From Enterorhabdus sp. P55 (GTDB taxonomy: Bacteria; Actinomycetota; Coriobacteriia; Coriobacteriales; Eggerthellaceae), in contig NZ_QWKK01000004.1 in NCBI RefSeq assembly GCF_009911695.1, positions 1 through 64,000 of the forward strand: a DNA stretch of 64,000 nt, in the 5' to 3' direction. Below are positions 1-6,428 of this stretch, piece by piece; position 1 is the first letter of the stretch, and each line of letters begins with the position of its first letter. The translations under genes and the position numbers were made by a program. The notes under the pieces were generated by a model. That model was not told the origin of the DNA, searched no databases, and saw nothing but the letters and a program-made list of their open reading frames with translations.

Positions 1-98
1 GACTCCGGAGGAATTCCGAAATCAGTCCTTAGCAGCTTAGTCCTTACTAATTCGTCCAAGTTTTGGGACGCAGTTCATTGCTCCGAGGCGTTTCAAAA
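1..98. other. short edge region, nothing recognised
   Basis: This is the stretch between the left edge and the first parS site, downstream of the parB stop codon. I see no reading frame with a ribosome-binding site, no RNA gene and no clear terminator hairpin. Confidence 0.5.
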
Positions 99-114
99 TG
101 TTTCACGTGAAACA
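99..114. promoter_or_regulatory. parS: parS site 1, downstream of parB
   Basis: Perfect 16-bp palindrome TGTTTCACGTGAAACA, the binding site of chromosomal ParB proteins. It lies 7 bp beyond the parB stop codon and is flanked by A/T runs. Confidence 0.95.
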
Positions 115-120
115 TTTTTT

Positions 121-1194
121 TTATGAGATGGACGCGAGCAACTCCTCAAACAAGCGGCTCAGCTCCTCTTCGTCCTTGAACTCAATCTCAATCTTATTCC
201 GCCCCTTAGAGGATTTCACGCGCACGTTGGTCTTAAGCACATCGCGGAGCGCTTTAGCCACCTTCTTATACGTCGGAGGCAGAGGCTGGCGAACTGGCAT
301 CTCCTCACCTTTAGGACGTCCTGAAAGAAGGCGGGCAAGCGCCTCCGTCTCACGAACGTTGAGGCGTTCCTCCAGAAGCTTGCTGGTCAGCTTCTCACGA
401 CCCTCCTGATTGGGAATAGAGAGAATAGCGCGCGCATGACCCGCCGTAATCTTCTCCTCAAACAGCAGCTGCTGGGCATCTTGAGGGAGATCGAGAAGGC
501 GAAGCGCATTGGCGACCGTGGAACGACCCTTCGACATAGCCTGGGCGACATCCGACTGGGTCATGTTCTTGCGCTCCATGAGTCGCCGGTAGCCGTAGGC
601 CTCTTCAATGGGATTGAGGTCAGAACGCTGCACGTTCTCAACCAGAGCCAGCTCAAGGGCACGATCGTCATCCACATCCTTGATGCGGACGGGGATCTTC
701 TCAAGCTTCAAGAGACTGCATGCCTGCCAGCGACGTTCGCCGGCGATGATCTGATATCGGTTGCGACCAAGAGTACGCACGAGAATAGGCTGAAGGAGAC
801 CGTCTTTCTCAATAGAGGCCGCAAGCTCCTCGATTTCTTCCCTCTTAAAATGAGTACGAGGCTGATCAGGATTGGGGGTGACCCATTCAATGGGCACCTC
901 ATCTACATTACGCGTCGCGATACCCTTGATAGTGATATGCTCAGGCGCCGTTTCCTCGACCTCCATCAGGGCAGGCTGCTCGACTTCCTCATCACGAGCC
1001 ACAATTGTTTCACGTGAAACATCTCGAGGCTCGAGAATAGGATCATAGGAAGGGATTTCGCCAGGCTCAACCATGACACGCTGGCGAGCGGGATTAGACG
1101 GTACGGGGGCAGGAGTGGAGGAACTCTCCTCAAAAGGATCCCCTAGCAGGGAATTCAAACCACGTCCCAGGCCGCTTTTCGTTGCTTTAGCCAC
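121..1194 (-). CDS. parB: chromosome-partitioning protein ParB
   Basis: ParB is the CTP-dependent DNA clamp that loads at parS, spreads along origin DNA and recruits SMC for origin segregation. The 357-residue protein opens with the typical MAKATKSGLGRGLNSLL leader that contacts ParA. A variable Pro/Glu-rich stretch follows. The N-terminal clamp domain has NPDQPR and GERRWQA (about residues 152-158, the CTP-binding box). Then come ENVQRSDLNPIEEA and a helix-turn-helix around TQSDVAQAMSKGRSTVANAL. The start is GTG at 1192-1194, overlapping the parA stop by 8 bp, so the two are translationally coupled. A parS site (1006-1021) lies inside the gene in the variable linker and encodes VSRET. Family assignment is secure. 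Confidence 0.97.
   Translation of the reverse strand: MAKATKSGLGRGLNSLLGDPFEESSSTPAPVPSNPARQRVMVEPGEIPSYDPILEPRDVSRETIVARDEEVEQPALMEVEETAPEHITIKGIATRNVDEVPIEWVTPNPDQPRTHFKREEIEELAASIEKDGLLQPILVRTLGRNRYQIIAGERRWQACSLLKLEKIPVRIKDVDDDRALELALVENVQRSDLNPIEEAYGYRRLMERKNMTQSDVAQAMSKGRSTVANALRLLDLPQDAQQLLFEEKITAGHARAILSIPNQEGREKLTSKLLEERLNVRETEALARLLSGRPKGEEMPVRQPLPPTYKKVAKALRDVLKTNVRVKSSKGRNKIEIEFKDEEELSRLFEELLASIS
1006..1021. promoter_or_regulatory. parS: parS site 2, inside parB
   Basis: Exact parS palindrome within the parB coding sequence. It encodes the residues VSRET in the low-conservation linker before the CTP-binding domain. Confidence 0.95.
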
Positions 1195-2149
1195 GGCTTA
1201 TCACTTCCTTCGCAAGCTCAATATAGGCGATAGAACCCTTACCCCGAGGTTCGTACTGTGTAATGGGCTGCCCAAAGCTAGGAGCCTCAGACAGCTTCAC
1301 GGTGCGGGGAATAGGCGTATCAAATACCGCGCGACCAAAATAACCGCGAACTTCGTCCGCCACCTCCACCGACAGCTTTGTGCGGCTATCAAACATAGTC
1401 AGCAGCACGCCGTAGATATCCAGGCTTGGATTAAGGCGCGTTTTGACACGTTTCATTGATTCAAGAAGTTTTGTCACACCCTCCAGCGCATAAAACTCGC
1501 ACTGAATGGGAATGAGCAGCTTGTCGGCAGCCACGAGGGCATTCACCGTCAGAAGACCCAGAGAGGGGGGACAATCGATAAAAATGAAGTCATACTTGCC
1601 CCGCATGCTGCCAACAGCATCTTTCAGGCGGTTCTCACGAGCCATTTCGGATACCAGCTCGACCTCAGCGCCAGCCAAGTTGATGGTAGCGGGAGCAACA
1701 TCCAGTCCAGGACACACATCGGGAATGATGACATCCTCAAGCGGCACGTCGTTAAGAAGCACGTCGTAGATGCAGTTTTCCAGGTTTGCCTTCTCAATGC
1801 CCAAGCCACTTGAGGAGTTACCCTGAGGGTCGAGATCAACCAGCAGAACCTGCTTTCCCATCTCACCGAGGGCTGCAGAGAGGTTGATGGCTGTCGTAGA
1901 CTTCCCCACGCCGCCCTTCTGGTTAATGATAGCGGCGATTTTAGTTTGGCCCACCACATGACGCACTGGCGCCTTATCCTTATAGGACTTGATCTGCTTC
2001 TTATCCGACTGATCGACAACCGTAGGAGCAGGTTCTCTTACTACAACCTCGGCATTCTCCACATCGATGCCATCAGAAGTAGAGTCCTCACTTAGTGGGG
2101 ACTTTTCCTCCTCTGGCTTGTCTCGTTTTAGACCGTCTAACAAGCCCAC
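1187..2149 (-). CDS. parA: chromosome-partitioning ATPase ParA (Soj family)
   Basis: ParA is the Walker-type ATPase that forms DNA-bound dimers and is driven by ParB to move or position replication origins. The deviant Walker A motif KGGVGKST follows IAAIINQ. DLDPQGNSSSGLG and the Walker B-like FIFIDCPPSLG are also present. An N-terminal extension of about 85 acidic and charged residues precedes the ATPase core. I chose GTG at 2147-2149 because AAAGGGG lies 6 nt upstream (2156-2162) and the predicted promoter would start RNA near 2170. The frame also allows TTG at 2167, but that leaves almost no leader and no ribosome-binding site. The gene overlaps parB by 8 bp. Confidence 0.95.
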   Translation of the reverse strand: MGLLDGLKRDKPEEEKSPLSEDSTSDGIDVENAEVVVREPAPTVVDQSDKKQIKSYKDKAPVRHVVGQTKIAAIINQKGGVGKSTTAINLSAALGEMGKQVLLVDLDPQGNSSSGLGIEKANLENCIYDVLLNDVPLEDVIIPDVCPGLDVAPATINLAGAEVELVSEMARENRLKDAVGSMRGKYDFIFIDCPPSLGLLTVNALVAADKLLIPIQCEFYALEGVTKLLESMKRVKTRLNPSLDIYGVLLTMFDSRTKLSVEVADEVRGYFGRAVFDTPIPRTVKLSEAPSFGQPITQYEPRGKGSIAYIELAKEVISRG

Positions 2150-2176
2150 GTCTAACCCCTTTCTCAAGTCGCTCAG

Positions 2177-2205
2177 AGTATAGCAAAATGTTTCACGTGA
2201 AACAT
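2177..2205 (-). promoter_or_regulatory. predicted parAB promoter overlapped by parS
   Basis: On the minus strand an extended -10 element (TG-C-TATACT; hexamer at 2177-2182) lies about 30 bp upstream of the chosen parA start. The -35 position (2200-2205) is a poor match. parS site 3 (2189-2204) occupies the spacer and -35 region, so ParB binding there could repress parAB. The promoter is predicted from sequence only. Confidence 0.5.
2189..2204. promoter_or_regulatory. parS: parS site 3, parA promoter
   Basis: Exact parS palindrome directly upstream of parA, inside the spacer and -35 region of the predicted parAB promoter. Confidence 0.95.
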
Positions 2206-2253
2206 TTTGGGGTGCCTATTAGAAGTTGGGAATGCGAAGTAGCTGACAAGAAA

Positions 2254-2269
2254 TGTTTCACGTGAAACA
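2254..2269. promoter_or_regulatory. parS: parS site 4
   Basis: Exact parS palindrome in the gap between the DUF559 gene stop (2273) and parA, 65 bp from site 3. Confidence 0.95.
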
Positions 2270-2272
2270 TTT

Positions 2273-2680
2273 CTAGCTCCTGTTGATGAGTTTACTGAAG
2301 TCTAGCTGGAATTGCATCACATCAGGGCGACGACTTTGGGCCTCTCGGTGGATGACCTCGCAAACTCCCTCAAATTCCTGGTCAACCTCACGATTAGAGA
2401 AACGTAACTCCTTGATTCCCTGACACTCTAAATAGGTAGTACGAACGCGATCATACGCTAGCCCGCGAGGCTCGTAATGCTGAGAGCCATCGAGTTCAAT
2501 GCTTAAGTGAAGTCTTCTGCAATAGAAGTCAAGGATATAGTTCCCCATGACCTTCTGCGTCACAAAGGGGAACTCGTAGGAACAGAGAAATTGATACCAC
2601 AGCTTCCGCTCCTGGCGAGTCATTTCTTTTCGCAGTCGCTTTGCCCGTTCGGACATAATTTGTCTATGGGTCTTTTCCAT
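2273..2680 (-). CDS. DUF559 family protein (predicted endonuclease fold)
   Basis: Small protein of 135 residues. LRKEMTRQERKLWYQFL, then QKVMGNYILDFYC and LSIELDGSQHY, match the DUF559 family. That family has a restriction-endonuclease-like fold related to very-short-patch-repair nucleases, with D, E-x-D and H as likely active-site residues (ILDFYC, IELDGSQH). Its cellular role and substrate are not established. I chose ATG at 2678-2680 because AGGAG lies 7 nt upstream. The frame continues 22 codons further upstream without a better signal. The gene sits between two parS clusters. A link to segregation is not shown, and such proteins occur in many contexts. Confidence 0.8.
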   Translation of the reverse strand: MEKTHRQIMSERAKRLRKEMTRQERKLWYQFLCSYEFPFVTQKVMGNYILDFYCRRLHLSIELDGSQHYEPRGLAYDRVRTTYLECQGIKELRFSNREVDQEFEGVCEVIHREAQSRRPDVMQFQLDFSKLINRS

Positions 2681-2802
2681 GGCTTCTCTCCTCTCATCGT
2701 AACGATAAGAGAGATAGTAATGCCCCCGGCGACGCCAGGGCAGCATTTGGACGGAGGGGCGTCTGCTCTCATCCCCCTGGGAGCCGCTGCCCCGCGACGA
2801 AA

Positions 2803-3035
2803 TGTTTCACGTGAAACATTTCCTCATCTGTTCCCAGCAAATTGTTTCACGTGAAACATTCTGGTCACGTCGGCGCCCTGTCAGAGTGTTTCACGTGAAA
2901 CATTCCTACCAAGTCGACGCCCCTTCAAATTGTTTCACGTGAAACATTCTCTCTACAACGCTGCCTCATCAAATTGTTTCACGTGAAACATTCCATTTAC
3001 GTCGACAGCCCTTCTGCAGTGTTTCACGTGAAACA
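2803..3035. repeat. parS: tandem array of six parS sites, 40-45 bp period
   Basis: Six exact parS palindromes start at 2803, 2843, 2887, 2931, 2975 and 3020. Intervals are 40, 44, 44, 44 and 45 bp, close to four helical turns. The spacers are diverged copies of one another; several keep a core like GTCGACGCCC and end in TCAAAT. The unit was therefore probably duplicated as a whole repeat, with only the parS part held constant. This is likely the main ParB loading centre. Confidence 0.93.
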
Positions 3036-3038
3036 ATT

Positions 3039-3059
3039 TGCCCCCGCGATGCGGGGGCA
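3039..3059 (-). terminator. hairpin downstream of rsmG
   Basis: Nine-bp GC-rich stem (TGCCCCCGC / GCGGGGGCA) with a 3-nt loop, starting 6 nt after the rsmG stop on the minus strand. The tail is AAATTG rather than a long T run, so it may terminate weakly. Confidence 0.5.
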
Positions 3060-3064
3060 GGTAT

Positions 3065-3724
3065 TCAGTCTATGAGTGGTTTATGCTGAGCGAGTCCGAT
3101 ACGTCGCGGAAGCTTTACCTTTGGCTTTCCCTCACGCTGATAGAGAAACACCTCCCGATGAGTTTCCCCATCGCTGAGCGTTAGAGATCTCTTCGACACA
3201 AAGACCATTCCCACCTTCCGTGCAACCTTTTCCGCATTTTTCTGCTCCTCTGCCGTTGCCTCACCCTTATAGCAGACGAGCGCTCCGCCCTCTTTGAGTA
3301 AGGGGGAAGCAAGTTCAAGGAGTGAGGGGAGCTGTGAGAGGGCGCGGGCGGTTAGAACCGAGAATTGACGAGGGCGTTCACAGGCTAAATCCTCTATTCG
3401 TCCACTAAAAGTGGAAATCTGATCACTAAGCCCCAAACTTTCAACAGCTTTATCGACAATGGCCACCTTCTTTTTCACTGAATCAACGAGAACAGCTTCT
3501 CGGCCCGTCATGATGGCAACGGGGACTCCGGGAAACCCCCCGCCAGTGCCAAGGTCACCATAGAGCCCCTCAGGGGCTTCGTTTATCTCTGGCAGGGCAA
3601 CGAGTGAATCCTCCACATGGAGAAGCTGGGCTTTCTCCTTTGAGTCAATACGCGTGAGATTGGTCGTCTTATTCGCTTCAAGAATAAGATCGAGATAGCG
3701 ATCTATGAGTTCAGCTTCACACAT
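3065..3724 (-). CDS. rsmG: 16S rRNA (guanine-527-N7)-methyltransferase RsmG (GidB)
   Basis: RsmG methylates N7 of G527 in the 530 loop of 16S rRNA using S-adenosylmethionine. Its loss gives low-level streptomycin resistance in several bacteria. The 219-residue protein has the SAM-binding signature GDLGTGGGFPG at residues 56-66. It also has the family features NLTRI near residue 22, the ARAL motif (TARALSQLP) and a C-terminal KLPRRIG. The ATG at 3722-3724 has GGAG 7 nt upstream. The gene is alone in its transcription unit, with two parS sites upstream and the parS array downstream. Its place near parAB is conserved in many bacteria. Confidence 0.97.
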   Translation of the reverse strand: MCEAELIDRYLDLILEANKTTNLTRIDSKEKAQLLHVEDSLVALPEINEAPEGLYGDLGTGGGFPGVPVAIMTGREAVLVDSVKKKVAIVDKAVESLGLSDQISTFSGRIEDLACERPRQFSVLTARALSQLPSLLELASPLLKEGGALVCYKGEATAEEQKNAEKVARKVGMVFVSKRSLTLSDGETHREVFLYQREGKPKVKLPRRIGLAQHKPLID

Positions 3725-3746
3725 CGAGCAACTCCTTCAATCAAAA

Positions 3747-3762
3747 TGTTTCACGTGAAACA
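3747..3762. promoter_or_regulatory. parS: parS site 11, upstream of rsmG
   Basis: Exact parS palindrome 22 bp upstream of the rsmG start codon. Confidence 0.95.
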
Positions 3763-3784
3763 TTTTGACTCCCTGGCTTGAGAA

Positions 3785-3800
3785 TGTTTCACGTGAAACA
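3785..3800. promoter_or_regulatory. parS: parS site 12
   Basis: Exact parS palindrome 38 bp from site 11, between rsmG and the terminator of the jag operon. Confidence 0.95.
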
Positions 3801-3811
3801 TTCTACTAAAC

Positions 3812-3845
3812 AAAAAGGCCCGGGGAGCAATCTCCCCGGGCCTTT
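3812..3845 (-). terminator. intrinsic terminator of the rpmH-jag operon
   Basis: Eleven-bp stem GGCCCGGGGAG / CTCCCCGGGCC (3817-3827 and 3832-3842) with a 4-nt loop. On the minus strand it is followed by TTTTT, about 20 bp after the jag stop. It could also work weakly in the other direction. Confidence 0.88.
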
Positions 3846-3866
3846 CCTGATCACCTAAGGCAAAAA

Positions 3867-4391
3867 CTAAACAGGAATAACTACCACATGACGAGCGCTG
3901 CCCTCTCCCTCAGAGGCGGTCTCGACACGATCGTCGTCGCGAAGAGCAATGTGAACGATGCGTCGCTCATAGGGGGTCATGGGGCGCAGCTTAATACTGC
4001 GACCCTGGCTGGCAGCGCGATTGGCGCTCGTGCGGGCGATGGACTCAAGCTTCTGGCGCTGACGACTCTTATAGCCCTCAACATCGATGACTACCGGATA
4101 ACGGAAGCCAATGGTGCGCACGGTAATGGCGGACACCAGGAACTGCAGCGCATCAAGGGTCTTACCATGACGACCAATGAGCACCGCCAGATCATCGCCG
4201 GTGATGTCCAGAATGAGCTCGCCTTCGTCACCCTCGTACTCGTCAATGGTAACCTCGCCAACGTTAAAGTACTTCAAGATGTCCTGAAGTGCAGCGATGG
4301 CCGTATCGGCGATGTTGTCGAGCATCTCATCGGTGATCTCGGGCTCCTGGCTTTCCTCGACAACCTCGGTAACTACGTTCTCTTCTTCCAT
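3867..4391 (-). CDS. jag: Jag/KhpB family RNA-binding protein (KH-R3H)
   Basis: RNA-binding protein of the Jag/KhpB (SpoIIIJ-associated) family. It partners KhpA in many Gram-positive bacteria and affects cell elongation and division through RNA binding. The order is an acidic N-terminus, a KH-type domain with GDDLAVLIGRHGKTLDALQFL split by the GRHG turn, then an R3H domain (YKSRQRQKLESIARTSA onward) ending in HVVVIPV. The long Jag_N domain of the Bacillus protein is absent, as in many actinobacterial versions. I chose ATG at 4389-4391 (174 residues) because AAAGGAG lies 5 nt upstream. The frame opens 8 codons earlier. It is the last gene of the rpmH-rnpA-yidD-yidC-jag operon. Confidence 0.93.
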   Translation of the reverse strand: MEEENVVTEVVEESQEPEITDEMLDNIADTAIAALQDILKYFNVGEVTIDEYEGDEGELILDITGDDLAVLIGRHGKTLDALQFLVSAITVRTIGFRYPVVIDVEGYKSRQRQKLESIARTSANRAASQGRSIKLRPMTPYERRIVHIALRDDDRVETASEGEGSARHVVVIPV

Positions 4392-4421
4392 GGTGTCTCC
4401 TTTCATATAAAACAAAAGGAG

Positions 4422-4437
4422 TGTTTCACGTGAAACA
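4422..4437. promoter_or_regulatory. parS: parS site 13, between yidC and jag
   Basis: Exact parS palindrome in the 71-bp gap between yidC and jag. It is the last site before a parS-free stretch of about 13 kb that contains dnaA, the origin and the gyrase genes. Confidence 0.95.
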
Positions 4438-4462
4438 CTCCTCCGTCCTACAAAAGATTGAT

Positions 4463-5242
4463 CTAGCGCTTCTTAGTGGGCCGTGGCTTCTTGGCCTTAC
4501 GAGTGACATTGACCTCAACCGGCTTGACCTCGATGACCTCTTCCTCGGCGGCACGCTGATCAGCACGGCGGCAGATAGCCAGGCTCGCCTGCTGCTGGCC
4601 AATGCCAATGAGCGACGAGGTACCCCAGAACAAGAGCACGCCCGCAGGAGACGTCCAAGAGATCCACAACATGAAGAGGCTCATAACACCCGCCATGATG
4701 AGGGTCTGATTCTTCTGCTGGGTATTCTCGCTCTTCATCTGCATGAGCACCATCGGCAAGAAGGTAGCGCCGGCAAAGACAATCATCAGCACCAGGTAGG
4801 GAACAAATGTTCCAAAACCCTGGGCAAACGCGTCAGATGGCGTCATCGTAAGGTTCGGAACGATGTTGTAGAAGGTGAAGTTGCCCGCCACCTCAGGACG
4901 CGCACCCATCTCACGCAGGGTCTGAAACAGCGCGATGAAGATAGGCATCTGCAGCAGCATGGGGACGCAGCCAGCCAGGGGGTTGAACTTAGCGTCGGCG
5001 TAGAGCTTCTGCATCTCCTGGGACTGACGAACCTGGTCGTCGGCGTACTTCTGCTGGATGGCCGCGATCTTCGGCTGGATCTTCTGCATCTGGAAGTTCG
5101 ACTTCGCCTGCTTGTGCATGAGCGGAGCAAGGATGATACGGAAGATGACGGTAACGATGATGATGGCAAGGCCCCAGTCACCGCAGAAGTTGAAGAAGAA
5201 CTCGATAACGTTGAATATCCAGTCCTTAAATACTTCCCACAT
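4463..5242 (-). CDS. yidC: membrane protein insertase YidC
   Basis: YidC/Oxa1/SpoIIIJ insertase places membrane proteins into the cytoplasmic membrane, alone or with SecYEG. The 259-residue protein is the short Gram-positive form with five predicted membrane segments. The first two are WGLAIIIVTVIFRIILAPL (carrying the conserved Arg of the groove) and the NPLAGCVPMLLQMPIFIALF block. A basic tail (TRKAKKPRPTKKR) follows. It lacks a lipobox cysteine at the N-terminus. I chose the ATG at 5240-5242 because AAGGG lies 7 nt upstream. An ATG two codons earlier directly abuts that sequence. It lies between yidD and jag, the standard order. Confidence 0.95.
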   Translation of the reverse strand: MWEVFKDWIFNVIEFFFNFCGDWGLAIIIVTVIFRIILAPLMHKQAKSNFQMQKIQPKIAAIQQKYADDQVRQSQEMQKLYADAKFNPLAGCVPMLLQMPIFIALFQTLREMGARPEVAGNFTFYNIVPNLTMTPSDAFAQGFGTFVPYLVLMIVFAGATFLPMVLMQMKSENTQQKNQTLIMAGVMSLFMLWISWTSPAGVLLFWGTSSLIGIGQQQASLAICRRADQRAAEEEVIEVKPVEVNVTRKAKKPRPTKKR

Positions 5243-5292
5243 GAACATTCCCTTCTATAGCGCAAGAAGGAGCGCCCTGGCTCCGCCCCCTC

Positions 5293-5535
5293 CTAGGGAA
5301 CGGGATCGTAGCCATGTGGCCCTCCCGGACGACATCTCATCAGCCTCTTTGCCGTCAGCACGAATCCCTTGCGAAACCCGTAGCGCCGGAAGGCCGTCAA
5401 CCCGTACTCCGAGCACGTGGGAACGAAGCGGCAGCAGGAGGGAAAGAGGGGCGATAGAGCCGCCCGATAGAACAAGATGAGACCAATGGCGATCATAGAG
5501 GGCACACGCACAAGCGCCCTACGCACCTTATCCAC
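5293..5535 (-). CDS. yidD: membrane protein insertion efficiency factor YidD
   Basis: Small membrane-associated factor of 80 residues that assists YidC-dependent insertion. The family signature is plain: PSCCRFVPTCSEYGLTAFRR, then KRLMRCRPGGPHGYDP. An N-terminal amphipathic/hydrophobic helix (MIAIGLILFYRAALSPLF) would hold it at the membrane. I chose GTG at 5533-5535, with AGGAG 4 nt upstream. It overlaps the end of rnpA by 8 bp, so translation is probably coupled. Confidence 0.93.
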   Translation of the reverse strand: MDKVRRALVRVPSMIAIGLILFYRAALSPLFPSCCRFVPTCSEYGLTAFRRYGFRKGFVLTAKRLMRCRPGGPHGYDPVP

Positions 5536-5893
5536 GCTTCTCCTCCACGGCACCCAGGCATGAGTGAGCAACCGCCTTGTCACACGCCTTTAGCACTTTA
5601 CTATAAGACGCATCGGTAAGTGATGACTTCGCGAGAAATATCACATCGTAGCCGGGCCACGGGCCGCCGAGCGCGCGGCAGACTTCCCTCATGCGGCGTT
5701 TGGAGGAGTTGCGCCATACGGCGTTACCCAGCTTCTTCCCCGCAATAAAAGCGACACGACCCTGGAGGTCGTGTCGCGATGCCCTTGGCGATTTCCCCTC
5801 CCCACCGATGATAAGCGTAAGGTAGGGAGTTTTCAGGCGCCTCCCCGTGGAGAAGAGGTGTGATATGTCTGCGCTGGATTTGATGGTATCCAA
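5528..5893 (-). CDS. rnpA: ribonuclease P protein component
   Basis: Protein subunit of RNase P, which binds the catalytic RNA and pre-tRNA leader during 5' maturation. The 121-residue protein contains the family signature GKKLGNAVWRNSSKRRMREV and an early basic strand region (FSTGRRLKTPYLTL). The start is TTG at 5891-5893, with GGAGGAG 4 nt upstream and 14 bp after the rpmH stop. The open frame runs 34 codons further upstream through rpmH in another frame, which is not credible. It is co-transcribed with rpmH. Confidence 0.93.
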   Translation of the reverse strand: MDTIKSSADISHLFSTGRRLKTPYLTLIIGGEGKSPRASRHDLQGRVAFIAGKKLGNAVWRNSSKRRMREVCRALGGPWPGYDVIFLAKSSLTDASYSKVLKACDKAVAHSCLGAVEEKRG

Positions 5894-5906
5894 CGGACTC
5901 CTCCGA

Positions 5907-6041
5907 CTAGACGCAGAGGCGCTTGCGGCCCTTCGCGCGACGAGCAGAGAGCACGGCACGGCCGGCCTTGGTGGACATACGGGCACGGAAGCCATGGCAC
6001 TTGGCGCGCTTACGGGTATTGGGCTGGTAGGTGCGTTTCAT
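5907..6041 (-). CDS. rpmH: 50S ribosomal protein L34
   Basis: Forty-four-residue ribosomal protein, too short for most reading-frame lists. Read directly from the minus strand it begins [18 protein letters not shown] and ends AKGRKRLCV, an unmistakable L34. ATG is at 6039-6041, with AGGG 8 nt upstream. It heads the operon with rnpA, yidD, yidC and jag and is driven by a canonical promoter about 40 bp upstream. Confidence 0.98.
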   Translation of the reverse strand: MKRTYQPNTRKRAKCHGFRARMSTKAGRAVLSARRAKGRKRLCV

Positions 6042-6079
6042 CGTCTTTTCCCTTTCATATTCAAAAGAATAGCCTCAAG

Positions 6080-6108
6080 ACTATACACCGGGTGAAATAG
6101 GCTGTCAA
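6080..6108 (-). promoter_or_regulatory. promoter of rpmH-rnpA-yidD-yidC-jag
   Basis: On the minus strand an exact TTGACA (6103-6108), a 17-bp spacer and TATAGT (6080-6085). RNA would start near 6073, giving a leader of about 30 nt before rpmH. This is the best housekeeping promoter in the window. Confidence 0.88.
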
Positions 6109-6323
6109 CGGCGCTTTCTTCTCAATGCCTAAAAATCGGGAGAGCTGCGAGGAGGGGGGGGTGGGGATGGAAGAAGCGCTCCCGCCCTCATCATGGCAGC
6201 AAGAATAAGAGAAGGGTGAGGAATAACAATAATAATAACGGCGGTTGAATGGTTGAAAACCAAAGAAATGCCTGGTGGGGGAAGAGAAACGGTTAGTTTT
6301 GGCGGTTGAGGAAACGTAGGTGC

Positions 6324-6374
6324 TTTCCACAGGTATTTATCGCTTTGATTATCAGTGAACGTGCGCTGTGGAAA
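6324..6374. other. inverted pair of DnaA-box-like sites downstream of dnaA
   Basis: TTTCCACAG at 6324-6332 and its reverse complement at 6366-6374. The second, read on the minus strand as TTTTCCACA, differs from the consensus TTATCCACA at one base. They flank a short AT-rich stretch. They could be a second DnaA cluster on the far side of dnaA, or chance matches. Confidence 0.4.
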
Positions 6375-6384
6375 AGGAAGGGGT

Positions 6385-6421
6385 TTATGAGCCGGATATC
6401 CTCAGGTTATCCGGCTCATAA
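6385..6421 (-). terminator. hairpin downstream of dnaA
   Basis: Fourteen-bp perfect stem (TTATGAGCCGGATA / TATCCGGCTCATAA) with a 9-nt loop, just beyond the dnaA stop. No T run follows on the minus strand, so it may act as an RNA 3' end or roadblock rather than a classic terminator. Confidence 0.5.
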
Positions 6422-6428
6422 CAGGAGG

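Larger units (their letters stand above)
2681..3064. other. non-coding parS-array region
   Basis: Between the DUF559 and rsmG genes there is no convincing reading frame. The right half holds six parS sites in tandem (2803-3035) followed by a GC-rich hairpin (3039-3059). Reading frames here exist only because the parS palindrome itself is open. Confidence 0.8.
6042..6428. other. intergenic region between rpmH and dnaA
   Basis: No gene seen. It holds the rpmH promoter (6080-6108), a G-rich stretch near 6148-6168, an AT-rich patch near 6225-6290, a pair of inverted TTTCCACAG boxes (6324-6332 and 6366-6374) resembling DnaA sites, and a hairpin after dnaA (6385-6421). Confidence 0.7.

Noticed and set aside
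2803-3035. CRISPR array
   Set aside because: Repeats are 16-bp palindromes with related, not unique, spacers; they are parS sites and no cas gene is present.
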